The notes beneath the pieces were generated by a model. It did not search any database. It worked only from the letters and a program-made list of their open reading frames with translations, and was not told where the DNA came from. Positions 39,309-48,300 of a DNA stretch of 64,000 bases are shown piece after piece (within the stretch, counting starts at the first letter, position 1; every line of letters begins with the position of its first letter). The position numbers and the translations under genes are program-made. This DNA comes from Arthrobacter globiformis (lineage in GTDB: Bacteria > Actinomycetota > Actinomycetes > Actinomycetales > Micrococcaceae): positions 930,001 to 994,000 of the forward strand of contig NZ_JAUSZX010000001.1 in NCBI RefSeq assembly GCF_030818015.1. Reading direction: 5' to 3'.

Positions 39309-40082
39309 ATGGTTATCGATGGTGCCCAGTTGTTTGTCCGCTATGCCTATCCGCCCAATTCACGCGGGAGTTGCGGGCCGCCGGACAGTGACGCCCTGCT
39401 GCATTACGGGCAGTCCGGCGTCACGGACCAGGGGCTCCGCGAACTGGCCAAGGGCTTTGCCGGCGCCTGGCCCTACCTTGAACTGATTGCGGGGTCGCAC
39501 GGCATTGCCGATCCGCTGGACGCCCGGGTGGTGGAGGCCTACTGGGTGGGCAACCGCCTGCTTGATTCCGTCGGCATCACGAACCTCGGCAACTCGATGG
39601 AGGACAGGTTCCGGGCCCGCACCGGACGGCAGTTCCCGCATCTGGTGGAAGGCGTGTTGGCCGGCGGGGTCCCGCACCATAGTTTCCACGTGTTCGAGAT
39701 CTACCCTTGGCTTGGCCTGCTGCGCGACGAACGCCGGCACGCCACCGCGCTGAACGTGCTCGACAGGTGCCGTATTCGCTGGGGGCAGGTGCTCGCTATC
39801 ACCGGGGACGACGCCGTCGTACGGTCGCGGCCGCTGGTATGGGACGGCACAGCCCTGGACATCGGCGAACCCGTGGTGGAGTCCGCCAAGTTTGCCGTGA
39901 ACGGAACCGGCTTCGTGGAAGGGCTGGCCGTGGGCGACGTGGTCTCATTGCACTGGGACTGGGTGTGTGACCGCCTCTCGGCGCACCAGCTCCAGCACCT
40001 GAAGCACTTTACGGCGCGGCACCTCCGGATCGCCAACAGCGGCGTCGAGCACCGCGGCGCGGCAATAGCGCTCGAACGCTAG
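39309..40082 (+). CDS. DUF6390 protein of the hydrogenase region
   Basis: A protein of about 257 residues. FVRYAYPPNSRGSCGPPDSDALL, FAGAWPYLELIAG, DPLDARVVEAYWVGN, and HHSFHVFEIYPWLGLLRDERRHATALNVLDRCRIRWG are its conserved blocks. I associate this family (DUF6390) with [NiFe] hydrogenase loci; its activity is unknown. HHSFHVF and Cys residues could bind a metal, but that is inference. ATG at 39309 follows AAGGTGG; the ATG at 39261 would add 16 residues not in the conserved core. It is on the opposite strand, converging on the hydrogenase operon. Confidence 0.65.
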   Translation: MVIDGAQLFVRYAYPPNSRGSCGPPDSDALLHYGQSGVTDQGLRELAKGFAGAWPYLELIAGSHGIADPLDARVVEAYWVGNRLLDSVGITNLGNSMEDRFRARTGRQFPHLVEGVLAGGVPHHSFHVFEIYPWLGLLRDERRHATALNVLDRCRIRWGQVLAITGDDAVVRSRPLVWDGTALDIGEPVVESAKFAVNGTGFVEGLAVGDVVSLHWDWVCDRLSAHQLQHLKHFTARHLRIANSGVEHRGAAIALER

Positions 40083-40109
40083 CCGGAAACCTGCGGCCGG
40101 AACGGCCAG

Positions 40110-40478
40110 CTACGGTGACTGCGGCGCCGCGCCGTCGGGATGCTCGGGGGTCTTGACGGCGGTGGCATCGCGGGCGGACGACTCGCCGGTTGGCCTGCCG
40201 GCAGGAGATTCGTCGGTTCCTGTGTGCTCGCGTCCCGGTTCGGCGGCCTCCTCCTTGATGACGTCCTCGCCTCTGCGCGTGGTGCTTACGCCGACGTCGG
40301 CGGGAGCCGGCGCCGCGTCCTCCGGGGTCTCGTCTGCTCCGGGCTGGGCCGGTTCCTTCAGCGGCGGCTCGCTGCCGAAGGCCCGCGCTGTACCTGGTGC
40401 CGTGCCCTGCGTGGTGCCCTGGTCCTGCGTGGTGCCCTTTGCCGTGTCGGCTGGATCAGGCTGGTTCGTGGGTGACAT
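40110..40478 (-). CDS. Acidic, disordered protein at the end of the hydrogenase operon
   Basis: A 122-residue protein rich in Pro, Ala, Gly, Thr and Glu (starts MSPTNQPDPADTAKGTTQDQ), with no hydrophobic core, helix or known domain. A strong AAGGAG site 7-8 nt before the ATG argues that it is translated. It overlaps the hypC end by 23 nt. I do not recognise a function. A disordered linker or scaffold role in the hydrogenase system is possible, but nothing shows it. Confidence 0.5.
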   Translation of the reverse strand: MSPTNQPDPADTAKGTTQDQGTTQGTAPGTARAFGSEPPLKEPAQPGADETPEDAAPAPADVGVSTTRRGEDVIKEEAAEPGREHTGTDESPAGRPTGESSARDATAVKTPEHPDGAAPQSP

Positions 40479-40761
40479 GCTGCTCTCCTTGTGGTGGTTG
40501 TGCCGGCTGGGGTCCGGTGGCGGTGTCCGCCGGGCGGCCCATCAGTTCCAGTCCTTCCATGGCTTGTTCCGCGCCCGCGGCGTCCACCCGTTCCAGCGCG
40601 AAGCCCATGTGGATCAGGACCCAGGTGCCGGGTTCCAGGGGACCGTCATCCAGCAGACCGATGTTGATCTTCCGGTGCACTCCGGCCACATCGACGAGTG
40701 CGAGCTGGCCGCCGTAGCCCTCGAGGAGTTCAACGACCCTGCCGGGTATTCCGAGGCACAT
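40456..40761 (-). CDS. hypC: Hydrogenase maturation chaperone, HypC/HupF family
   Basis: A 101-residue protein starting MCLGIPGRVVEL, with the essential Cys2 used to carry the Fe(CN)2CO group between HypD and the large subunit. The OB-like core (ALVDVAGVHRKINIGLLDDG, WVLIHMGFALERVD) is complete. A Pro/Gln-rich tail of about 20 residues is extra. It follows the maturation protease by 14 nt. Confidence 0.92.
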   Translation of the reverse strand: MCLGIPGRVVELLEGYGGQLALVDVAGVHRKINIGLLDDGPLEPGTWVLIHMGFALERVDAAGAEQAMEGLELMGRPADTATGPQPAQPPQGEQHVTHEPA

Positions 40762-40775
40762 GTTGGGACGCCGCC

Positions 40776-41312
40776 TTAGCTTGGAGTGGAAGAGTGCTGG
40801 CCGAGCAGGGACCTAACGGCGGCGGCGGCCTCGGGCACCGCCGCGGCCACCGCTGCCGAGAGACCGATGCCCTCGGACAGGTCGGCCGGGACGCAGCCCA
40901 CGACATACGTGGCCGGCAACCTGCCGCCCATGGACCGAAGCCGGCCGAGCACCGCCGCGGGGTCCATGCCGTGGGGATCAAGCAGGGCCCTGCCGTCCAG
41001 GTCCGCGGCGCTGACCTGCAGCACGCGGATGCTGCCCGGGGCAGAGCTGCCGTCCGCAGGCACGGTGTCCACGAGGACCAGGAAGTCGATACCGGCCAGG
41101 AGGTCGTAGGCCAGATGCATGCCGCGGATGCCGTAGTCCACCACGCGGACGTCGGGGGCCAGCGGCTGCAGGTGGGCGGCGAGGTGCCGTGCCACCTCGG
41201 GTCCGAAGCCGTCGTCGTGCAGGAACATGTTCCCGACGCCGGCCACGAGGACGCGGCCCGTGCGCTCGCCGGAGCCTTGCCGGGCTGTCCCTGCCCTGCT
41301 GGCGGCGGTCAC
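40776..41312 (-). CDS. [NiFe] hydrogenase maturation protease (HyaD/HybD type)
   Basis: A 178-residue endopeptidase that trims the large subunit C-terminus after nickel insertion. VLVAGVGNMFLHDDGFGPEVARHL holds the Asp ligands (GNxxLxDDGxG), VRVVDYGIRGMHLAYDLL the second site, and DFLVLVDTVP the third. It ends near ATYVVGCVPADLSEGIGLS. The GTG start (41310-41312) overlaps the TGA of the 39-residue gene (GTGA). The frame is open far upstream to 41678 but there it overlaps other genes. Its likely target, the large subunit, keeps the C-terminal extension. Confidence 0.85.
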   Translation of the reverse strand: MTAASRAGTARQGSGERTGRVLVAGVGNMFLHDDGFGPEVARHLAAHLQPLAPDVRVVDYGIRGMHLAYDLLAGIDFLVLVDTVPADGSSAPGSIRVLQVSAADLDGRALLDPHGMDPAAVLGRLRSMGGRLPATYVVGCVPADLSEGIGLSAAVAAAVPEAAAAVRSLLGQHSSTPS

Positions 41313-41428
41313 ATCCGCCGCACTTTCATGTACCGCCGGATATCCGGAACTGCGCGGATTCCGGCGTAGATGCCCCAGAGGGCCATCGCTGCCAGCACTG
41401 AAACAGTGGCCATTCCTATTGCCTTCAT
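41309..41428 (-). CDS. 39-residue membrane miniprotein (DUF6893-like)
   Basis: A gene too short for most gene callers. ATG at 41426-41428 overlaps the stop of the upstream 456-residue gene (ATGA), and its TGA overlaps the protease GTG (GTGA). The product begins MKAIGMATVSVLAAMALWGI, one membrane helix of about 18 residues, then a basic tail (IRRYMKVRRM). Overlaps at both ends with no room for anything else argue for a real, co-translated gene. I recall a DUF6893 family of such proteins in actinobacterial hydrogenase operons but cannot confirm it here. It could tether maturation factors or the enzyme to the membrane; that is inference. Confidence 0.75.
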   Translation of the reverse strand: MKAIGMATVSVLAAMALWGIYAGIRAVPDIRRYMKVRRM

Positions 41429-42795
41429 TGCGGGTTTTCCCTTCCCTCCAGCGGTTCCAGTTCGTCGGGCGCGTAGTAGAAGGACCGGCCGTAGCCCTCA
41501 TGGAGATCGGCCGCCGGATCCTGCTCAAGGACGAGCCCGACGTGGGTGCTGCCGTCGACGTCGAAATGCACGCTGGTGACCCGCCCGGTCTGTCCGCCGA
41601 AGAACAGGTCCTGCGCGTCGGCGCGCCGCTTCGGGTGCACGCGCACGCGGCTGCCGCGCGCCACCGCGACGCCGTCAATCACGACAGCGTCCTCGTCCGG
41701 CCGAACGCTGGCCTCCGCCTCGGGATTCCACCAGGGAACGTCCTGGCCGGCTGTGGTCCATGCTTCGGCGGGATCCGCAGCGAACGCGTGCGGGTTCCGC
41801 AGAGCGCCGTGCAGCTGCTGGAAGTCCTCCGCCGACATCGCCTCGCAGCGGTCGATGACTGCGGCGGCCCGCGGATCCGTCGCCCGCGCCTCGGCTTTCT
41901 CCTCGTCGGTCAGCGCCAGTACACGCAATGTGAGGATCTCGTCGATCTCTGTGGAGTCGTACAGCGTCACCGAACTTTCCGGGGCGACGGCGGGGTGGTC
42001 GTAGAGAATGATGGGCGAGATCAGCAGGACGTCGGTCTGGCCTTCGGGGCCGGCCAGCACGGGCCAACAGCGGTGCTGGGAACACAGCCCGGCGACGGAC
42101 TGTGCCCACGGCGGCGGGTCCAGCAGCGAGACGAAATCCCCGTCCCGCACGGCGAGCAGCATGTGCGCGCCGATGAAGGAGACCGCGATGGCGTCGTGCC
42201 GGTTTCCGGCCGGGAGGGGCCGGGTCGTGTTTGCCGCGGCGATGCTGAGCCGCAGGATGCCTGGGGAATCTTCGGCGGCCTGTATCCGCAGTTCGCCGCG
42301 GAGGGCACGACGGCGGCGCACCAGCCGGCCGGCCAGCCTCCCGGCGTCGTCCTTGAGTTCTTCGACGTCGAATCCCTCCGGGGCCTCCACCGGCAGGAAC
42401 TGTCCGGCCCGGAGCTGGGCGACGGAGAAGGGCCCGAACGTCGCCTCGTGCTCAACGGCCTCGTCCCAGCTCAGCCAGTTCGCATCGCCCACGGCGAGGC
42501 TGTCAGCGGGAGTGAAGCCGCCGCCGTCGTCCGCTTTTTCGACCGCACGCCTCTGCAACTGCAGGAAGCGGAAGTGGATTTCAAGCCCGGCCTGGGCTCC
42601 CGGGGCAAGCAGGCAGTCGGCGGACATGGACGGTTCCTCCCCGTTGCCCTCAGCCGCGGCGCCAGGGGGACCCAGGATCCCGAACTGCCAGCGGGCCTGG
42701 TTCTTCTGGGCGGAGGCTCGGTAGGGGTAGAGCAGGTAGCCCTCGTAGAGGACGGCATCGGCGACGGCCCGGGCGAGGGCCAGAGTGGTGTTCAT
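41425..42795 (-). CDS. Conserved protein of unknown function in the hydrogenase operon
   Basis: A 456-residue protein starting MNTTLALARAVADAVLYEGYLLYPYRASAQKNQARWQFGILGP. The central part (RLVRRRRALRGELRI, ALTDEEKAEARATDPRAAAVIDRCEAM, FQQLHGALRN) is helical and Arg-rich. The C-terminus is beta-rich (GSRVRVHPKRRADAQDLFFGGQTGRVTSV, HVGLVLEQDPAADLHEGYGRSFYYAPDELE). I recognise no catalytic motif. ATG at 42793-42795 overlaps the DUF6084 gene stop (ATGA); the earlier open frame is not used. Proteins of this kind occur with group 1h hydrogenases in actinobacteria, which suggests an assembly or maturation role. Confidence 0.75.
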   Translation of the reverse strand: MNTTLALARAVADAVLYEGYLLYPYRASAQKNQARWQFGILGPPGAAAEGNGEEPSMSADCLLAPGAQAGLEIHFRFLQLQRRAVEKADDGGGFTPADSLAVGDANWLSWDEAVEHEATFGPFSVAQLRAGQFLPVEAPEGFDVEELKDDAGRLAGRLVRRRRALRGELRIQAAEDSPGILRLSIAAANTTRPLPAGNRHDAIAVSFIGAHMLLAVRDGDFVSLLDPPPWAQSVAGLCSQHRCWPVLAGPEGQTDVLLISPIILYDHPAVAPESSVTLYDSTEIDEILTLRVLALTDEEKAEARATDPRAAAVIDRCEAMSAEDFQQLHGALRNPHAFAADPAEAWTTAGQDVPWWNPEAEASVRPDEDAVVIDGVAVARGSRVRVHPKRRADAQDLFFGGQTGRVTSVHFDVDGSTHVGLVLEQDPAADLHEGYGRSFYYAPDELEPLEGRENPQ

Positions 42796-43445
42796 GGCCG
42801 CTCCCCGGACACATCGGCGGTGGCCTGGGCGAGCAGCTTCTCCACCGTGGCTTCCCAGGACGTGAGGCCCCGTGAGGACTTGTACTGGGCGAGTGCTGCC
42901 AGGACGTCGCGGTCCAGGCGGATCCATCCGGCGTTGGGGAAATACTGGTCCATCAGGCTGCGCCAGGCGGCGACGGGCAGCCGGTAGGACGCCTCCAGGT
43001 CCCAGGGCACCTGTTCCACGGTGAACCCGGTCTGCCCCTTGGTGAAGACGGTGCCGGAGAACAGCAGCTCCAGCGGTATCTCGCCGTCGTGCAGGGCATG
43101 CAGGTATTTGGCGGCAGCCACGTCGAAATCAAACGTGCAGGGTAGCGGGAGGTCCACCTCGGTGCTGCCCGTGAAACCCTGCACCATGGTGCTGCACTGC
43201 ATCCAGAGGAATGACTTGAGCGTGGTGGGCCAACGCCCGCGGCCGCCGAAGAGGTCCAGCAGGCCGGTCTCCTCCTCGGGCGCGTAGCCGCGGCGCTGCG
43301 GCAGGATCCGGACCTGGCAGCGCAGCGCCACAGCGTGCACCACGGCGCCGGTGCCTTCCGCTACCTGCAGCCTGGCCGTCAGTTGCGGGGCGGCTGCGTA
43401 GGGTTCTGGCCGGATCTCCAGCACGGCGAAGGAAAGTTCGGTCAC
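42792..43445 (-). CDS. DUF6084-type protein of the hydrogenase operon
   Basis: A 217-residue protein. LSFAVLEIRPEPYAAAPQLTARLQVAEG, VHAVALRCQVRILPQRRGYAPEEETGL and FLWMQCSTMVQGFTGSTEVDLPLPCTFDFDVAAAKYLHAL are the conserved parts. It looks like a mostly beta protein. Function unknown; found next to DUF5947 in actinobacterial hydrogenase loci (DUF6084 from memory). Its start overlaps the end of the DUF5947 gene and its stop overlaps the next start, so it is translationally coupled on both sides. Confidence 0.75.
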   Translation of the reverse strand: MTELSFAVLEIRPEPYAAAPQLTARLQVAEGTGAVVHAVALRCQVRILPQRRGYAPEEETGLLDLFGGRGRWPTTLKSFLWMQCSTMVQGFTGSTEVDLPLPCTFDFDVAAAKYLHALHDGEIPLELLFSGTVFTKGQTGFTVEQVPWDLEASYRLPVAAWRSLMDQYFPNAGWIRLDRDVLAALAQYKSSRGLTSWEATVEKLLAQATADVSGERP

Positions 43446-44206
43446 CGGACGCCTCCCGTACCGGACGTCCTGCCGGACGCTCTGTTGGACACTGCACTGC
43501 CGGATGCTTCGCTGGCGGGGTCTGCCGGTGCTGGAACGCTGCGGCGGGCGATCCGATCGAAGAAGGCGGTGAGCTCATCGCGCGCCTCCTGGCCGCCGTC
43601 GAACGCCTTCCAGAGGCGGCGCAGCCTGCCCACCAGCTCGTAGCAGGCGTCCACCGGAACGAGGTGGCAGTCCGCGGCGGGCCTGCCCGGACCCGGGCCG
43701 CGGATCAGCAGCGCCTCGGTGTCCGGCGCGGCGAGGCCGAGGGCAGGGTTGCGGGCCAGCACGCCGTCCCAGGCTGCGAGGGGCAGTTCCGACTCCGTGG
43801 CCCCGGCCGGACCCGGGTAAAACGCGACCGTGCGGTCGAGCTTGGAGCTGCGGAAGAAGAATGCGAGGCCCACCGGAATTTCCAGTTCGTCCCACTGCCC
43901 CAGGCCGAGATCGAAGTCGGGGAATGAGAGGTATCTGTCCGGCACTGAGCGGTAGCGCATGTGGGCGGTCGCGTCGGTGAAGAGGAGGTAGCAGGGCCGG
44001 CAGGTGCACATCATCGCGTGGCTCTCCAGGTCCACCACGTGCTGGTGCGCGTCGGGAATCGGTTCGCCGCACATTTCGCAGCATTCCCCGGCGGCGGGAG
44101 CGGGCCGGTTCGCGGAAATCCGCCGCAGTAAGGCTACCGGCAAGGCGCCGCTGGCCCGGCCGGTCCCCGGGCCGCGCCCTGTACCAGCTCCGTTCCCCGA
44201 GTTCAT
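43442..44206 (-). CDS. DUF5947-type zinc-ribbon protein of the hydrogenase operon
   Basis: A 254-residue protein. An N-terminal Cys cluster (ECCEMCGEPIPDAHQHVVDLE, then MMCTCRPCYLLFTD) has CxxC and CxC-x-x-C patterns with nearby His, likely a zinc or Fe-S site at about 40-80. The rest includes HMRYRSVPDRYLSF, WDELEIPVGLAFFF and FYPGPAGATESELPLAAW, which I associate with DUF5947. It follows the NifU/Rieske-like gene by one base. A role as metal-carrying or redox maturation factor is inferred from the Cys residues and context. Confidence 0.75.
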   Translation of the reverse strand: MNSGNGAGTGRGPGTGRASGALPVALLRRISANRPAPAAGECCEMCGEPIPDAHQHVVDLESHAMMCTCRPCYLLFTDATAHMRYRSVPDRYLSFPDFDLGLGQWDELEIPVGLAFFFRSSKLDRTVAFYPGPAGATESELPLAAWDGVLARNPALGLAAPDTEALLIRGPGPGRPAADCHLVPVDACYELVGRLRRLWKAFDGGQEARDELTAFFDRIARRSVPAPADPASEASGSAVSNRASGRTSGTGGVR

Positions 44207-44207
44207 T

Positions 44208-45386
44208 TCAGCGGTCCTGCCCTGCGGCTGCCTGCAGCTCCGGGGCCATGACGGCTGCCGGCGCTGGTGTGGACACCGAGGCCGCCGGCACGGACACGGC
44301 AGCCGGTGCCTGCACCGGCTCCGATTCGCGGACCGCCTGCAGCCCTGCCGGCGTCACCAGCGGGAGTGCCTGCACCGGCGTCACCTCTGACGGGGCTGCC
44401 GGCAACGGGGCCACCGGCACAGGTGGAACCGGCAACACCGCGGACTGCACGGACACCGTCGGGACCGCCACGGACATCACTCCGTTCCGGACCAGCAGCG
44501 GAAGCGGCTCCAGGTGCAGGTTCTTGTCCTCGAGGCACACGCCGGCGCGCCGGACGTCAAAGTGGCCGCGGCAGGTGGGGCAGGTGAGCAGGCCTCCGCC
44601 AACCGGTGCCGCGAGGGCGCGCTGCAGCACGGCGCCGGCCATCGAGCCGGTGCAGCGGGGGCAGTAGTCGCGGTACGCGTAGATGTCCTGCCCGGTACGG
44701 CAGGCCAGCACCGGGTAGCCGCCGACGAGGAAGCCTGCCACCTCGCCGGGTTCGAGCCCGGCGATCTCCGGAACGGGTTCCCACGTGCCGCCGGACATGT
44801 CGTGCCAGGATTCTGCGGGCGTGCCGCCCGCCGGATTGTTCAGCCGGACCAGCAGCGAGTCCACCGGAATCAGCGCCGGCGCACCCGGCTGCTTTTCCGC
44901 TTCGACGACGTCGATGGCCGTTACTTCGGGGGCTGCGTTCTGGATTGCCTCCTCAACGGCGTACTTGAGGGTGACGGACGACGACGGGCAGCCCTGGCAG
45001 GTGCCCAGCAGCTTGAGCCGCACCACGCCGTCGGGGCTGATGCCTTGCAGTTCCACGTCGCCGCCGTGGGAGCCCAGGTAGGGCCGGACGCTGTCCAGCG
45101 CCGCGGCGACCCGTGCCTCCATCGAATGGGGGTGCAGCCCGTGGATGACCAGGAGGCCGGCCACCAGGCTGTCAGCGGTCAGCGCTTCGAGAGTGGCGTC
45201 GTCGAGCTTTCCCTGGGCCTGCAGGATCTCCATGATCCGCTGCAGTCCGGCGCCGTAGAGGTCTGTCACCTGGCGGACCAGGTCCTCGGCACGGCCGCGG
45301 GCCACCGCCCCGCCGGCGCCGAGGGCGTCGAGGAGTGTGCCGATTTGGTCACCGTTCAGCAGCGGTGGCCGGTCCCCGCCGAGCAT
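44208..45386 (-). CDS. NifU-domain/Rieske-like fusion iron-sulfur protein of the hydrogenase operon
   Basis: A 392-residue protein. A helical N-terminus (1-90) is followed by a NifU C-terminal-type Fe-S scaffold domain (about 95-165, GTCQGCPSSSV, Cys130 and Cys133). The Rieske-like domain follows (about 200-300). There the ligand positions read C242PRC245 and C269PTC272RGH, so cysteines stand where canonical Rieske proteins have histidines. The tail (310-392) is Pro/Ala/Val-rich and disordered. In M. smegmatis a Rieske-type protein encoded with the Huc hydrogenase (HucE) is proposed as electron acceptor, and this is its best counterpart here. The ATG is 3 nt after the large-subunit stop. Confidence 0.8.
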   Translation of the reverse strand: MLGGDRPPLLNGDQIGTLLDALGAGGAVARGRAEDLVRQVTDLYGAGLQRIMEILQAQGKLDDATLEALTADSLVAGLLVIHGLHPHSMEARVAAALDSVRPYLGSHGGDVELQGISPDGVVRLKLLGTCQGCPSSSVTLKYAVEEAIQNAAPEVTAIDVVEAEKQPGAPALIPVDSLLVRLNNPAGGTPAESWHDMSGGTWEPVPEIAGLEPGEVAGFLVGGYPVLACRTGQDIYAYRDYCPRCTGSMAGAVLQRALAAPVGGGLLTCPTCRGHFDVRRAGVCLEDKNLHLEPLPLLVRNGVMSVAVPTVSVQSAVLPVPPVPVAPLPAAPSEVTPVQALPLVTPAGLQAVRESEPVQAPAAVSVPAASVSTPAPAAVMAPELQAAAGQDR

Positions 45387-45389
45387 GGC

Positions 45390-47183
45390 CTACTCGCCGG
45401 TCAGGGTCTGGGTGGGGGAGTGCAGCATGTCCAGCGTCTGCCCGTTGCCCAGGTACATGTGGACACCGCAGGGCAGGCAGGGGTCGAAGCTGCGGACGGT
45501 GCGCATGATGTCGATGCCCTTGAAGTGCTCCCGGTCGTTCTCCTCGAAGATCGGCTGCCCCTGAACCGCATCCTCATAGGGGCCGGCCACGCCGTTGGAA
45601 TCGGTGGGGCTGGCGTTCCAGGGGGTGGGCGGGTAGGGGTGGTAGTTGGCGATCTTGCCGTCCCGGATCACCATGTGGTGGGACAGGACCCCGCGGACCG
45701 CCTCGGTGAAGCCGCAGCCGATGCCTTCATCGGGGACCTCGAAGGTTTCCCAGGTCTTGGTGCGGCCGGCCCGGATTTCCTCGAGGGCCTTTTCCGCGAA
45801 GTGCAGCGCGGCCGCGGCGGCGTAGGCCTGGAAGTAGGTGCGGGCGCGGTTGCGTTCAAGCGTGTTGCTCCACTGCGGGATGTTCCACTCGAAAGTGACG
45901 GGTCCCTTCAGCGCCGTTTTGGGCAGGTTGATCTGGACGCTCGTGCCGGTGGCCTTGATGTAGCCGATGTCCACGAGTCCGGCGAGCGCCGTGGCCCAGA
46001 GCCGTGCCAGCGGGCCGCCGCCGGTGTCCAGGGCGAGGTTGTCCTGGCCGTCGAACCAGCGCGGGGACATGACCCAGCTGTACTTGTCCGAGAGGTCGCG
46101 CTTCTGCGGCCGCGGGTTGGTGTGCTGGTTCCAGGGATGCCTGCGGTCCACGGGGTTGCCCAGGGGATCGTGGGTGACGAACATTTCCTGGTCTTCCCAG
46201 TCCTCGTAGTACGAGGAGCCGAGCATGATCCGCAGGCCCAGGTTGATCCGCACCAGGTCGGTGGTGACCAGCTTGCCGTCCACCACCACACCCGGGGTAA
46301 CGAACATTTTCCGGCCCCATTCGGTCATGTCCTTGTATTCGAAGTTGCAGTATTCCGGGTCCTGCAGCGATCCCCAGCAGCCCAGCAGCGTGCGCCGCAG
46401 CCCCACCTGTTCGTAGCCCGGCAGCGCCTCGTAGAAGAAGTTGAACAGGTCGTCGTGCATCGGGACGACCTTTTTCATGAACTCGACGTAGCGCATGAGC
46501 CGGGTGATGTAGTCCGTCATCAGCTGGATGGTGGCCACCGTCCCCACCCCGCCCGGATAGAGGGTGGAGGGGTGCACGTGGCGGCCCTCCATGAGGCAGA
46601 ACATTTCGCGGGTGAGGCGGCTGACCTGCAGCGCTTCGCGGTAGAACTCGCCGGTGAAGGGATTCAACGAGCGCATGATGTCGGCTATGGTGCGGTAGCC
46701 GTGGTCGGCCTCGTGCGGGGCCCTGGTGTTCTCGGCCTTGGCCAGGACGCCGGGGTTGGTCTCGGAGACCATCTTTTCGCAGTAGTCCACGCCCACCAGG
46801 TTTTCCTGGAAGATGTTGTGGTCGAACATGTACTCGGCGGCTTCGCCCAGGTTGACTATCCATTCCCCCAGGCTCGGGGGCTTGACGCCGTAGGCCATGT
46901 TTTGCGTATAGCAGGAGCAGGTGGCGTGGTTGTCGCCGCAGATCCCGCAGATGCGGCTGGTGATGAAGTGGGCGTCCCTCGGGTCCTTGCCTTTCATGAA
47001 GAGGGAATAGCCGCGGAAGATCGAGGAAGTGCTCTTGCATTCCACGACCTGGTTGTTCTCGAAATCGATCTTGGTGTAGATGCCGAGGCTGCCGACGATC
47101 CTGGTGATGGGGTCCCAGTTCATCTCCACCAGGTTGTTGTTGCCCGTTCCGCTTCCGGAACCCATTGGAATTGTGGACGTCAT
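45390..47183 (-). CDS. hhyL: [NiFe] hydrogenase large subunit, group 1h-type
   Basis: A 597-residue catalytic subunit that oxidises H2 at an NiFe site. The L1 motif RICGICGDNHATCS gives Cys79 and Cys82. The L2 motif near the C-terminus is DPCLPCGVHMYLG with Cys569, Cys572 and His575, followed by a 22-residue extension to be removed by the maturation protease. RICGICGDNHATC and DPCLPCGVH are typical of actinobacterial oxygen-tolerant (group 1h, Hhy/Huc) enzymes rather than the usual DPCxxCxxH group 1 text. Follows the small subunit gene by about 28 nt. Confidence 0.93.
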   Translation of the reverse strand: MTSTIPMGSGSGTGNNNLVEMNWDPITRIVGSLGIYTKIDFENNQVVECKSTSSIFRGYSLFMKGKDPRDAHFITSRICGICGDNHATCSCYTQNMAYGVKPPSLGEWIVNLGEAAEYMFDHNIFQENLVGVDYCEKMVSETNPGVLAKAENTRAPHEADHGYRTIADIMRSLNPFTGEFYREALQVSRLTREMFCLMEGRHVHPSTLYPGGVGTVATIQLMTDYITRLMRYVEFMKKVVPMHDDLFNFFYEALPGYEQVGLRRTLLGCWGSLQDPEYCNFEYKDMTEWGRKMFVTPGVVVDGKLVTTDLVRINLGLRIMLGSSYYEDWEDQEMFVTHDPLGNPVDRRHPWNQHTNPRPQKRDLSDKYSWVMSPRWFDGQDNLALDTGGGPLARLWATALAGLVDIGYIKATGTSVQINLPKTALKGPVTFEWNIPQWSNTLERNRARTYFQAYAAAAALHFAEKALEEIRAGRTKTWETFEVPDEGIGCGFTEAVRGVLSHHMVIRDGKIANYHPYPPTPWNASPTDSNGVAGPYEDAVQGQPIFEENDREHFKGIDIMRTVRSFDPCLPCGVHMYLGNGQTLDMLHSPTQTLTGE

Positions 47184-47211
47184 TGTCTTCGCCTGTCTGG
47201 AAGTGGGTGGG

Positions 47212-48270
<1,059 letters not shown>

Positions 48271-48300
48271 CGTTGCCTCTTTCAGTGCCCCTTGCGGAGC

